Shown here one piece after another: positions 1 to 6,552 of a stretch of 8,651 nt of DNA (position 1 is its first letter; every line of letters begins with the position of its first letter). A program made the position numbers and the translations under genes. The stretch is from Syntrophomonas sp. Its GTDB lineage: Bacteria; Bacillota; Syntrophomonadia; Syntrophomonadales; Syntrophomonadaceae. The stretch is taken from the NCBI GenBank assembly GCA_028693695.1, contig JAQUUV010000078.1, positions 1-8,651 of the forward strand, read 5' to 3'. The notes below the pieces were generated by a model. That model saw nothing but the letters and a program-made list of their open reading frames with translations, was not told the origin of the DNA and made no database searches.

Positions 1-93
1 CATATGAAATCCTGCGTTGTAGAGCAGCTTCGGGCTGGTGATGAAGAAGTGATTGATGAAGTTGTAAAGACTATTTTTAAACTGATTAAATAG
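1..93 (+). CDS. csoR: CsoR-family copper-sensing transcriptional repressor, C-terminal end only
   Basis: The window opens inside a reading frame of 30 codons ending at TAG 91-93. The visible peptide begins HMKSC, a His and a Cys four residues apart. This is the spacing of the second and third Cu(I) ligands of CsoR (His61 and Cys65 in the Mycobacterium tuberculosis protein). It continues VVEQLRAGDE and ends in an amphipathic helix, VVKTIFKLIK, like the final helix of the DUF156/CsoR/RcnR/FrmR family. Family members are all-helical tetramers that leave DNA when they bind Cu(I). The gene ends 53 bases before copA on the same strand, the usual csoR-copA arrangement, so it probably represses this operon. 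Its operator and the first ligand Cys lie outside the window. FrmR or RcnR relatives share the fold, but the copA neighbour favours copper. Confidence 0.8.
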   Translation, partial: HMKSCVVEQLRAGDEEVIDEVVKTIFKLIK

Positions 94-146
94 GTTGGCT
101 GCATAATTTTAGCTGTTTTCGATAATCGTATTTTAGAGGTGATACT

Positions 147-2858
147 ATGACTGATACTGCTGATAAAAAGGCTCAGATAGAGATTCCCGTTTACGGGATG
201 AGTTGTGAGCATTGTGTGCAGCGGGTAACCAAAACACTGGAAAAACTATCGGGTGTGGAAAATATTCGGGTCTCTTTAGCTGACAGCAAAGCTATATTGG
301 ATCTTGATACAACCCAACTGGAAATAGATGACGTAGCCCATGCGATTGAAGCAGCGGGGTATTTAACCCAGCTTAGTCCAACTGAAGGAGCAGGAGAGCC
401 CCTGGTAGAAAGCGATATTCGCATAGAGGCGGGACACAAAACCGAGGTTGAACTAAAAAAGCAGTTTAAGGTTGGTGGGATGACCTGTGCCAACTGTGCC
501 TTAACCATAGAAAAAGGCGTAGGCAAAATGAAGGGTGTAAAGTCGGCTGCAGTCAATTTTGCTTCAGAAAAATTAATCCTGGAATTAGACCCTTCAATCG
601 TTAGCGAAGAGGAGATTTTGGCCAGGATTAAAGACCTGGGCTATCGTGCCCAGAGTGAAGATAGTGAAGGCGGCCAAAAGCAATTTAAGGTAAGCGGGAT
701 GACGTGCGGCAACTGTGCTTTAACCATTGAGAAGAAGCTTAATAGGACTCCCGGTGTGAACATGGCCTCCGTAAACTTTGCCAACGAGACGGTGACGGTT
801 GAGTTTGATCCCCGGACGATAAATATAAGCGATATTTTTGCGAAAGTCAGGGATGCCGGCTATATTCCCCTGGAAAACAAGGACGAAGATGAAGACGATC
901 GTAATGCGATCATACAACGCAACTGGCTCATTTTTAGTGCTATTCTGTCTTTGCCGATTATGCCGCTCATGTATCTCCCCATGTCGAGAACGTTGATGTA
1001 TACGATCCTTACTTTGGCCACCATTGTGCAGTTTACGGCAGGTTGGACATTTTATCGCGGTGCTTACCACGCCTTAAAAAATCGCTCAGCCAATATGGAT
1101 GTCCTGGTTGCCATGGGAATTACAGCTTCCTACGGCTATAGTGTGATGACGACTTTTAATATGTTCTTCCCAAATCTTTTCTTCCAAGGGCCAAATTTCT
1201 TTGATACGTCAGCCTTGTTGATTACTTTTGTGCGTTTCGGGAAATATCTGGAGGCCCAAGCTAAAGGGCGGGCCGGTCAGGCATTAAAAAGGTTGTTAGA
1301 GCTGCAGGCTGATAAAGCCCGTTTGCTAGTTAACGGCGAAGAAAAGGAAGTAGCGGCAGCTGATCTGAAAATAGGCGATGTGGTTATGGTTAAACCTGGA
1401 GAAAGAATACCGGTAGACGGTGAGATTATGGAAGGACAGGCCAGCATCGACGAGGCCATGCTGACCGGGGAGTCCATTCCGGTTGACAAGGGTGTAGGGG
1501 AACCCGTGATTGGGGCTACCATTAATCGTTCCGGAAGTATTAAAGTGAAAACGACCAAGACCGGTAAAGACACGGTACTTTCTGGTATTATCAAAATGGT
1601 GGAAGATGCTCAGGGGGTAAAACCGCCCATCCAGCGTATGGCTGACCTGATCGCCAATTATTTTGTTCCTACGGTTGTAAGTCTGTCCGTAATTACTTTC
1701 TTAATCTGGTATTTTGCTCTTCACAGTACCTTCGTTTTTGCCTTTACGGCAGCAATTGCCGTCCTGGTAATCGCTTGCCCCTGTGCATTGGGGTTGGCAA
1801 CCCCGACGGCCATCATGGTCGGCAGTGGCGTTGGCCTAAATCGTGGCTTGCTCTTTAAATCTGCAGCAGTACTGGAAGCTATCTCGAGTTTACAGGCCAT
1901 CGGTTTTGACAAGACCGGGACCCTGACGAAAGGTACTCCGGAGGTTACCGATATTGTAGCGGCTGCTCCTTATAAAGAAAAAGATCTCCTGCAGATAGCA
2001 GCCGCCGGGGAAAATCCCTCCATTCATCCCCTGGCTCAAGCCATCGTGATACGTGCCAGGAAAGAAGCCATAGAAATCGCCGCAGTCAAGGATTATCAAG
2101 AGGAGAGTGGCTACGGGATAGCTTGCTCTTACCAGGGTAAGCCTCTGCTTATTGGTAATATTAAGCACATGCAGAAACATGGGATAGATATAAACGAGAT
2201 CGAACCGAGCTTTCAGCGCCTGGCGGAGGAGGGAAAGACCACTATGTTGGTCTCTCTTGATGGCCAAGGTATTGGCTTAATTGCCCTGGCTGACGTCCTC
2301 AAAGATAGCACCAGGGAAGCGATCCAGCGCTTGCACAGACTGGGTTTGAAGACCTTCATGATCACCGGGGATAATAAGAAGGTTGCCCAGGTTGTCGGAC
2401 AGGAAATTGGTATTGGGGAGATAGATGCAGAGGTTCTGCCCCAGGATAAGATCAATATTGTGAAAAAATACCAGGAACAAGGGCTGAAAGTCGCCATGGT
2501 CGGGGATGGGATTAACGATGCCCCCGCCCTGGCCCAGGCGGACATCGGGATTGCTATCGGTTCGGGAACTGATGTGGCCAAGGAAACCGGTGATGTCATT
2601 TTGGTGCGCAATGACCTGCTCGATGTGGAAAGGGCCATCCGGTTAGGCAGAAAAACACTGAACAAAATTAAGCAAAACCTCTTCTGGGCCTTGATTTATA
2701 ACGTGATTGGAATTCCTGTGGCAGCTGGCGTCCTATATCCCTTAACCGGCAAACTACTGCCGCCGGAATGGGCTGGACTGGCGATGGCCTTTTCTTCAGT
2801 ATCGGTGGTAACCAATTCCTTGCTCCTTAAAGGTTATGGCAAAAAATTAATCGATTAA
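147..2858 (+). CDS. copA: Cu(+)-exporting P1B-type ATPase CopA with three heavy-metal-binding domains
   Basis: This 903-residue membrane pump uses ATP to export cytosolic Cu(+). Three HMA domains come first, with metal motifs GMSCEHC (17-23), GMTCANC (111-117) and GMTCGNC (184-190). The P-type core follows: about four membrane helices between 260 and 370, the actuator TGES (440-443), a helix pair around 505-556 carrying the CPC copper motif (544-546), the phosphorylation site DKTGT (588-592), the nucleotide-domain HP (627-628), GDGIND (786-791), and two last helices with YN (851-852) and MAFSSVSVV (880-888), which are the P1B-1 copper signatures. All catalytic residues are present. ATG 147 has the ribosome site AGAGGTGAT at 135-143. 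Most bacterial CopA proteins carry one or two HMA domains, so three is on the long side. No separate copZ follows; the first HMA resembles CopZ. Very likely co-transcribed with csoR. Confidence 0.96.
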   Translation: MTDTADKKAQIEIPVYGMSCEHCVQRVTKTLEKLSGVENIRVSLADSKAILDLDTTQLEIDDVAHAIEAAGYLTQLSPTEGAGEPLVESDIRIEAGHKTEVELKKQFKVGGMTCANCALTIEKGVGKMKGVKSAAVNFASEKLILELDPSIVSEEEILARIKDLGYRAQSEDSEGGQKQFKVSGMTCGNCALTIEKKLNRTPGVNMASVNFANETVTVEFDPRTINISDIFAKVRDAGYIPLENKDEDEDDRNAIIQRNWLIFSAILSLPIMPLMYLPMSRTLMYTILTLATIVQFTAGWTFYRGAYHALKNRSANMDVLVAMGITASYGYSVMTTFNMFFPNLFFQGPNFFDTSALLITFVRFGKYLEAQAKGRAGQALKRLLELQADKARLLVNGEEKEVAAADLKIGDVVMVKPGERIPVDGEIMEGQASIDEAMLTGESIPVDKGVGEPVIGATINRSGSIKVKTTKTGKDTVLSGIIKMVEDAQGVKPPIQRMADLIANYFVPTVVSLSVITFLIWYFALHSTFVFAFTAAIAVLVIACPCALGLATPTAIMVGSGVGLNRGLLFKSAAVLEAISSLQAIGFDKTGTLTKGTPEVTDIVAAAPYKEKDLLQIAAAGENPSIHPLAQAIVIRARKEAIEIAAVKDYQEESGYGIACSYQGKPLLIGNIKHMQKHGIDINEIEPSFQRLAEEGKTTMLVSLDGQGIGLIALADVLKDSTREAIQRLHRLGLKTFMITGDNKKVAQVVGQEIGIGEIDAEVLPQDKINIVKKYQEQGLKVAMVGDGINDAPALAQADIGIAIGSGTDVAKETGDVILVRNDLLDVERAIRLGRKTLNKIKQNLFWALIYNVIGIPVAAGVLYPLTGKLLPPEWAGLAMAFSSVSVVTNSLLLKGYGKKLID
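465..872 (+). repeat. Tandem duplicated HMA domains 2 and 3 inside copA
   Basis: Two HMA units 73 residues (219 bases) apart are close copies: QFKVGGMTCANC followed by ALTIEK, and QFKVSGMTCGNC followed by ALTIEK. At the DNA level the 39 bases around the metal motif (from about 478 and 697) differ at only about seven sites, mostly third codon positions. The first HMA (residues 11-75) is clearly different. This pattern fits an internal duplication of one HMA, with selection holding the protein sequence while silent sites drift. Confidence 0.8.
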
Positions 2859-2902
2859 GTCCGGTTTTTACTGGTTGCGGGTTAGGCCGCTGCCATTGCA
2901 CT

Positions 2903-2921
2903 GGCTATGCGAACCATAGCC
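2903..2921. terminator. Hairpin between convergent copA and cupin genes, possible terminator
   Basis: A perfect 7-bp stem with a 5-base loop, GGCTATGcgaacCATAGCC, lies 44 bases after the copA stop and touches the cupin stop codon (2922-2924). Its place between two genes that end towards each other suits a two-way terminator. Neither strand has a clear T-run after the stem (TTATCCCC on +), so an intrinsic terminator is not proven; it may only protect 3' ends. Confidence 0.4.
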
Positions 2922-3272
2922 TTATCCCCGTTCAAGGTCAGGCAAATAATCGCTTCTTACCGGTGAGAATACTTCGATAGCTATTGAATCTGTTGCTATT
3001 TCGGCTGAATGTTCAATACCTCCTGGAATAGCCCAACTGTCTCCAGGCAACATATCATATTTTTCATTATCGATCAGCAGAATGATATGACCAGAAACCA
3101 GATAACCAACCTGCTCTTCATCATGTTTGTGCGAGGGCAGCTTTTTTCCTCCTGATAGTTTAAATTCAGTTAAGAGGGCATTATTACCCCATACCAAAGT
3201 TTTCCTATATATGCCCTCTACTGCTTCTACATACCCCTCTGGAGAGGTTTTATATACACTTTGCTGTTTCAT
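2922..3272 (-). CDS. Small single-domain cupin protein
   Basis: The 116-residue protein is one cupin beta-barrel. Motif 1 is seen at G42 to G61 with the metal ligands H48 and H50, and Q54 where the family usually has Glu or Gln. Motif 2 is GDSWAIP (77-83) followed by H88. The HxH plus later His would hold a divalent metal in the cytoplasm. The length is typical of stand-alone cupin_2 proteins, which range from sugar or small-molecule binders to dioxygenases, so no reaction can be assigned. There is no signal peptide. The ATG at 3270-3272 (read on -) has a good ribosome site, AGGGAGGT, at 3283-3290. It is convergent with copA and 289 bases downstream of eamA, so probably transcribed alone. Nothing in it suggests a copper role; its place beside copA may be chance. 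Confidence 0.85.
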   Translation of the reverse strand: MKQQSVYKTSPEGYVEAVEGIYRKTLVWGNNALLTEFKLSGGKKLPSHKHDEEQVGYLVSGHIILLIDNEKYDMLPGDSWAIPGGIEHSAEIATDSIAIEVFSPVRSDYLPDLERG

Positions 3273-3411
3273 ATACTAGTAGACCTCCCTACTTCTTGTC
3301 CTTCATTCTACATATAACCGGGTTGATTTCTAGGCGTTGTTTAAATCTTTATAGAAGATGCAATCAGACCACCAACCGGAACTGTGTTTTTATCCTTGCC
3401 AGTTGAGTATA
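3273..3411. other. Non-coding leader region upstream of the cupin gene
   Basis: I see no convincing gene here. On the - strand it must hold the cupin promoter: AT-rich stretches such as TTATATG and TAGAAT (about 3305-3318) could be -10 boxes, but no matching -35 at good spacing is visible. One short - strand frame (MEKIVYSTGKDKN..., 27 codons, starting near 3424) has no ribosome site and is not called. Confidence 0.4.
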
Positions 3412-3561
3412 CTATTTTCTCCATTTATTGTCATCCACAAGTGTTCCAGAGCTAGGCGTTAATTTGGGCTTGGGTCGTCCCCTTTGAGGTTAGCATCTCG
3501 GAAATCAGCCCCAATTAAATCAGTTCCACTCAGGTCGGTACTGTCTAGGGGAGAGTAGATG
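3412..3561 (-). pseudogene. Remnant of a pentapeptide-repeat protein gene, frameshifted
   Basis: Read on the - strand, 3459-3548 encodes LDSTDLSGTDLIGADFRDAN followed by LKG, four tandem pentapeptides (TDLSG, TDLIG, ADFRD, ANLKG) of the A(D/N)LxX family, which fold as a right-handed beta-helix. The frame then gives DDPSPN and stops at TAA 3459-3461. Upstream it has no start codon and runs back into the last codons of eamA before meeting TGA, so it is not an intact gene. A shift at the G-run (bases 3479-3482) would continue in another frame as RPKPKLTPSSGTLVDDNKW and stop at TAG 3412-3414, which may be the original tail; that extension is less certain. It starts where eamA stops, as if eamA had replaced the 5' part. 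The function of the original protein cannot be told. Confidence 0.6.
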
Positions 3562-4437
3562 CTAAGTGCTTGACCGTAGACTGCCCAGTTGGGATACCAG
3601 CATGCCGGTCAGCATTAGAGCACAGCCGAGAATCTCTTGTCCCTCGATTCTTTCACCGAGGATCAGGAATCCTCCGATTACCGCAAACACCGTTTCCATA
3701 CTTAGAATAATGGCGGCATGGGCTGGTGGAGCATGTTTCTGTCCCACTACCTGGAGGGTGTAGGCAATCCCCACCGAGCAAAAACCACCATATAAAATGG
3801 GTACAGCTGTAGCCAAAATATTGTCAATGATAATTGTCTCGGTGATGACAGCCGTCACGAGGCTGAGTATGGAACAAGTAAAAAACTGATAACACGATAA
3901 TTTCAATACGTCAACTCTACGGGAAAAATATCCGATGATGAGGATATGAAAGGCCCAAAAGAATGCTCCGATAAGCTGCAATAAGTCCCCGAATTGGAGA
4001 GAAGCCGACTCCTTGATGCAGAGGAAGTAGAGTCCCATGACGGCGAGAATACATCCCATCCAGGTCCACCTACCAGCCGATTGCCCCAGGAATATACCCA
4101 GCACTGGTACCAGCACAAGGTAGAGGCTGGTTACGAAAGCTGCCTTGCCCGCTGTGGTGTATATGAGGCCTATCTGCTGCAGAGAAGCTGCGATGAAGAG
4201 CACTGTACCTGCCAAAAGCCCAGCCAGCACCTCGCTTTTATATCCCTTTGGTGAGGTAGGGGAATCAACGCGAAAATATAATATTAGCGGTATTAATGAT
4301 AAACTGCCCAGCATAAACCGTACACCATTGAAAGTGTATGGGCCTACATGTTCCATCCCAACCCTTTGGGCTACGAAAGCAAATCCCCAGATGGCTGCGG
4401 TGAGCAGGAGCAGAAGGTTGGATTTAATGACGTTCAC
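3562..4437 (-). CDS. EamA/DMT-superfamily transporter, ten-helix
   Basis: The 291-residue inner-membrane protein has two EamA halves (about 7-139 and 150-283), each with about five hydrophobic helices. Family hallmarks are visible: AAIWGFAFVAQ (14-24) at the first helix, TTAGKAAFVTSLY (94-106), PVLGIFLG (111-118), and in the second half AAIILSMETVFAVIGGFLIL (241-260) followed by GER (261-263). DMT carriers usually export amino acids or other small metabolites by proton exchange; the substrate here cannot be read from sequence. The start is GTG at 4435-4437, since no in-frame ATG lies just upstream; the ribosome site is a weak TGGGGT near 4444-4449. The protein looks full-length. Both sides carry gene remnants (pentapeptide-repeat downstream, DUF35 upstream). 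A cysteine synthase gene lies upstream on the same strand, so cysteine-family export is conceivable but is only inference. Confidence 0.9.
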   Translation of the reverse strand: MNVIKSNLLLLLTAAIWGFAFVAQRVGMEHVGPYTFNGVRFMLGSLSLIPLILYFRVDSPTSPKGYKSEVLAGLLAGTVLFIAASLQQIGLIYTTAGKAAFVTSLYLVLVPVLGIFLGQSAGRWTWMGCILAVMGLYFLCIKESASLQFGDLLQLIGAFFWAFHILIIGYFSRRVDVLKLSCYQFFTCSILSLVTAVITETIIIDNILATAVPILYGGFCSVGIAYTLQVVGQKHAPPAHAAIILSMETVFAVIGGFLILGERIEGQEILGCALMLTGMLVSQLGSLRSST

Positions 4438-4489
4438 AAACTGACCCCATTTCGTTATTTTTCAAGTGTATTAGAAATTCAACCATGCC

Positions 4490-4678
4490 TTAGAAGGTGA
4501 GCGGAGTTGTTGAAACCTCGCTCATTTTGAAGACAGGAAGAGTTTTGCCATCTCTTTCAATGAAGGCCAGCTCCACCGGTAGGCCAATATGAACTTTATC
4601 AATGGGGCAATCTACTAGGTTGCTGGGCATCTTAGCTCTTTCTGCAAGTTCTATGACTGTATAGATGTATGTAGTCTC
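4490..4678 (-). pseudogene. Remnant of a DUF35 / OB-fold acyl-CoA-associated protein gene
   Basis: The gap between eamA and the cysteine synthase gene hides an open stretch of 62 codons on the - strand. It reads ETTYIYTVIELAERAKMPS, then NLVDC, IDKVHIGLPVEL, DGKTLPVFK and ends at TAA 4490-4492. This matches the C-terminal OB fold of DUF35 proteins (PF01796), whose usual pattern is an IYTYTV strand, then N-VDC, then IGMPVEV and LPxF. About 20-25 residues between the YTVI strand and NLVDC seem to be deleted, the N-terminal zinc ribbon is gone, and an in-frame TAA sits directly before the first codon, so it is dead. Intact relatives are small partners of thiolases and HMG-CoA synthase-like enzymes. 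No thiolase gene is nearby. The nearest possible start, ATG at 4628-4630, would give only 46 residues and has no ribosome site. Confidence 0.72.
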
Positions 4679-4711
4679 TTACACAATAATTATACGAAAC
4701 CCTCGAAAACC

Positions 4712-5746
4712 TTACTCAATCACTTCCAGTTTATAACCAGAGAGCTTATCCAGTTCTTCTGGGCTAAGCAGATATTCCCGATCCAGTTCTTTGCGGGAGA
4801 CGGGCGTACCGCACAGGGGAGTAGACAGGTAACGAAGTCCATTATCATTAACTATGGTTACGATCAGTTTTTGGTCGGGGTATTTCTGAGCTAATTTTCG
4901 AGCGGCCGCTACATTACAACCGGAAGAAATTCCGCAAAAAATCCCTTCTTTTTTCGCTATTTCTTGGGCCGTGGCAATGCACTCCTTGGAGCTCACCAGA
5001 ATCACCCCATCAACATACTGGAGGTCCAGGATTTCAGGAATTAGACCATCGGCTATGCCTTGTACCATATGTTTGCCGATTTTACCGCAAGCCAGTATAG
5101 GGGATTCGGCTGGTTCCGATATATAAATCTTAATAGCCGGGTTGGCTTCCTTTAAATATTTGGCAGTTCCGGTGATGGTTCCTCCGGTTCCCTGGCACAT
5201 TACGAACCCATCAATTTTTCCCTCAGTCTGCTCCCATATCTCAGGGCCGGTATGATAGTAGTGGGCATCGAGGTTTTCCTGGCGGTTGAACTGGCCAATT
5301 TCAAAAGCTTGTTCTCCGTATTTTGCTTTGATGCGGGCCACTTCTTCCAAAACCAGATCTACATCAGTTTCTGCTCCCGGAGTGAGAACCAGTTCCGCTC
5401 CATAAGCCAGAATAGTCTTCTTGCGTTCTTCGCTCATTCCCTCGGGCATAACAATTATAACCTGGTAGCCTTTGCTGGCTCCTACCATACAGGTGGCAAT
5501 TCCAGTATTGCCAGTGGTGCCTTCCAGGAGTATCATACCAGGTTGGAGTTCTCCGCGCTGTTCGGCTTTCTCCACAATTTCATAAACCACCCGATCCTTA
5601 AGGCTCCCGCTGGGATTACTGTATTCCAGTTTCACAGCAATATGTGCATTAACATCTGAGGACATATGTTTCAAGCGTATCATAGGGGTTCTCCCTACCG
5701 CCTCCAAAACATTGTCTAGTATTTTGGCATTTGTACTCCAATCCAT
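4712..5746 (-). CDS. PLP-dependent cysteine synthase family protein (O-acetylserine sulfhydrylase-like)
   Basis: The 344-residue fold-type II PLP enzyme probably joins sulfide to an activated serine to make cysteine, in the cytosol. Motifs: NPSGSLKDR (44-52) with K50 as Schiff-base lysine, the substrate loop EGTTGNTGIA (75-84), the phosphate-binding glycine loop GTGGT (186-190), EPAESP (211-216), QGIADGLIP (229-237), and SSG (274-276) for the pyridine nitrogen. It is about 30 residues longer than typical CysK (near 310), with an N-terminal MDWSTNAKILDN and a C-terminal LSPEELDKLSGYKL extension, so it may be a cystathionine beta-synthase-like or other divergent member; I therefore give no symbol. 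ATG 5744-5746 has an excellent GGAGG site at 5756-5760, nine bases away. The YkgJ-like gene ends 53 bases upstream on the same strand, so the two are likely one transcript. Confidence 0.88.
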   Translation of the reverse strand: MDWSTNAKILDNVLEAVGRTPMIRLKHMSSDVNAHIAVKLEYSNPSGSLKDRVVYEIVEKAEQRGELQPGMILLEGTTGNTGIATCMVGASKGYQVIIVMPEGMSEERKKTILAYGAELVLTPGAETDVDLVLEEVARIKAKYGEQAFEIGQFNRQENLDAHYYHTGPEIWEQTEGKIDGFVMCQGTGGTITGTAKYLKEANPAIKIYISEPAESPILACGKIGKHMVQGIADGLIPEILDLQYVDGVILVSSKECIATAQEIAKKEGIFCGISSGCNVAAARKLAQKYPDQKLIVTIVNDNGLRYLSTPLCGTPVSRKELDREYLLSPEELDKLSGYKLEVIE

Positions 5747-5799
5747 TCTATAAAACCTCCAATTATTATATTTTGCGAATATTATTTCTTGATAGTTCC

Positions 5800-6420
5800 T
5801 CAGAGTATCCAGTCCGCACCAAAGCTTAGATGGCGGGTGAGAGATCTGGATTCCTTCTCGGGCATGGCTGTGATGAAATCAGGCAGCCGGGTTAGCTCTT
5901 GCTGATATAGTTTTTTCAGTTCATCAAAAAACTGTCCTCGCAGGGTGGTATCGCGCAGGATAAGACCTTGCCCTTTTAGGATAGATGCCCATTCATTATT
6001 AAGCTCTATTTCATAGTTGCTTAATTTGTCGAAAAATTCACGCCAGTCTTGCATGCTTTCTTCCGCCTCCCAGCCAATCCCCGAACAAACAAAATGCCGG
6101 CAGATAGACTCCCGGAGGGTCTGGGTTAGGAGACAACCGCCGTCTTTGCTATGAAATTTGCAACGGTAGCTGTTGCCTTCGATAACATTATTAACTGTAA
6201 TAGAAGCATCCAGTATGGTCAAATGATCCAGCTTAAATATATAGTCCAGTAAATCCGGCTGCTCAAAAAGCAGGTAGGCCAGATCAGTAGGATAAAAGAC
6301 CGGTGAATAAAACCCGCAGCAGCCCTTATCATCTTGGCGGGGGCACTCTGCACAGAGATCCACTTCAATAAAACTGCGCAGTCCTTGATTATGAAATACA
6401 ATGGTGATTTCTTTTTCCAT
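5800..6420 (-). CDS. YkgJ-like CxxCxxCC-type Cys-rich protein (putative Zn/Fe cluster binder)
   Basis: From the chosen start this is a 206-residue soluble protein with eight cysteines in the order expected for the YkgJ family (PF03692): CAEC (23-26), GCC (33-35), then YRCKFHSKDGGC (85-96) and ICRHFVC (106-112). In the family such cysteines are thought to bind zinc or an iron-sulfur cluster; no reaction is firmly known. The C-terminal half is charged and helical, without recognisable motifs. Start choice: ATG 6418-6420 has AAGGA eight bases away. The frame stays open upstream to a TTG at 6547-6549, but that codon has no properly spaced ribosome site, overlaps a likely -35 box, and would add a 43-residue tail outside the family pattern. 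It precedes the cysteine synthase gene by 53 bases, suggesting a shared sulfur or iron-sulfur role (inference). Confidence 0.8.
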   Translation of the reverse strand: MEKEITIVFHNQGLRSFIEVDLCAECPRQDDKGCCGFYSPVFYPTDLAYLLFEQPDLLDYIFKLDHLTILDASITVNNVIEGNSYRCKFHSKDGGCLLTQTLRESICRHFVCSGIGWEAEESMQDWREFFDKLSNYEIELNNEWASILKGQGLILRDTTLRGQFFDELKKLYQQELTRLPDFITAMPEKESRSLTRHLSFGADWIL

Positions 6421-6428
6421 GCAATAAT

Positions 6429-6435
6429 TCCTTCC
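6429..6435 (-). promoter_or_regulatory. Ribosome binding site deciding the YkgJ-like start
   Basis: GGAAGGA on the - strand, with its AAGGA core eight bases from ATG 6418-6420. The competing TTG at 6547-6549 has AAGGA almost touching it, which is too close to work. Confidence 0.65.
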
Positions 6436-6452
6436 ATAGTCTATTCGGTGAT

Positions 6453-6474
6453 ATTGGTTACACTCCTCACCAAT
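6453..6474. repeat. Inverted repeat ATTGGT-N10-ACCAAT in the YkgJ-like leader
   Basis: A perfect 6-bp inverted repeat with a 10-base centre lies 33 to 54 bases before the YkgJ-like ATG. Its size and spacing would suit a dimeric repressor operator or a weak leader hairpin. Six-bp matches occur by chance often enough that this stays tentative. Confidence 0.35.
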
Positions 6475-6520
6475 TACTCTCCGCACTTTAGCAAGCAAAC
6501 TGCTGAACAGTAATAATAAA

Positions 6521-6549
6521 AGATTAATGTATTTTGCGAATGGATTCAA
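6521..6549 (-). promoter_or_regulatory. Candidate promoter for the YkgJ-like / cysteine synthase operon
   Basis: On the - strand TTGAAT (6544-6549) and TAATCT (6521-6526) are 17 bases apart. The -35 matches 4 of 6 and the -10 matches 3 of 6, including the key first, second and last bases. It lies about 100 bases before the chosen start. It is the best leftward pair I see, but weak. Confidence 0.35.
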
Positions 6550-6552
6550 TCC

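Noticed and set aside
191..2665. Several antisense open frames of 60-150 codons across copA, and similar ones across eamA, the cysteine synthase gene and yqeK
   Set aside because: They are mirror frames of strongly conserved genes, lack ribosome sites and show no domain-like sequence.
3353..3426. Short - strand frame beginning MEKIVYSTGKDKN as a small gene
   Set aside because: Only 27 codons, no ribosome site, and no recognisable pattern.
3330..3460. Direct repeat CTAGGCGTT at 3330-3338 and 3452-3460 as possible insertion scars
   Set aside because: Nine-base repeats this close are expected by chance, and nothing resembling a mobile element lies between them.
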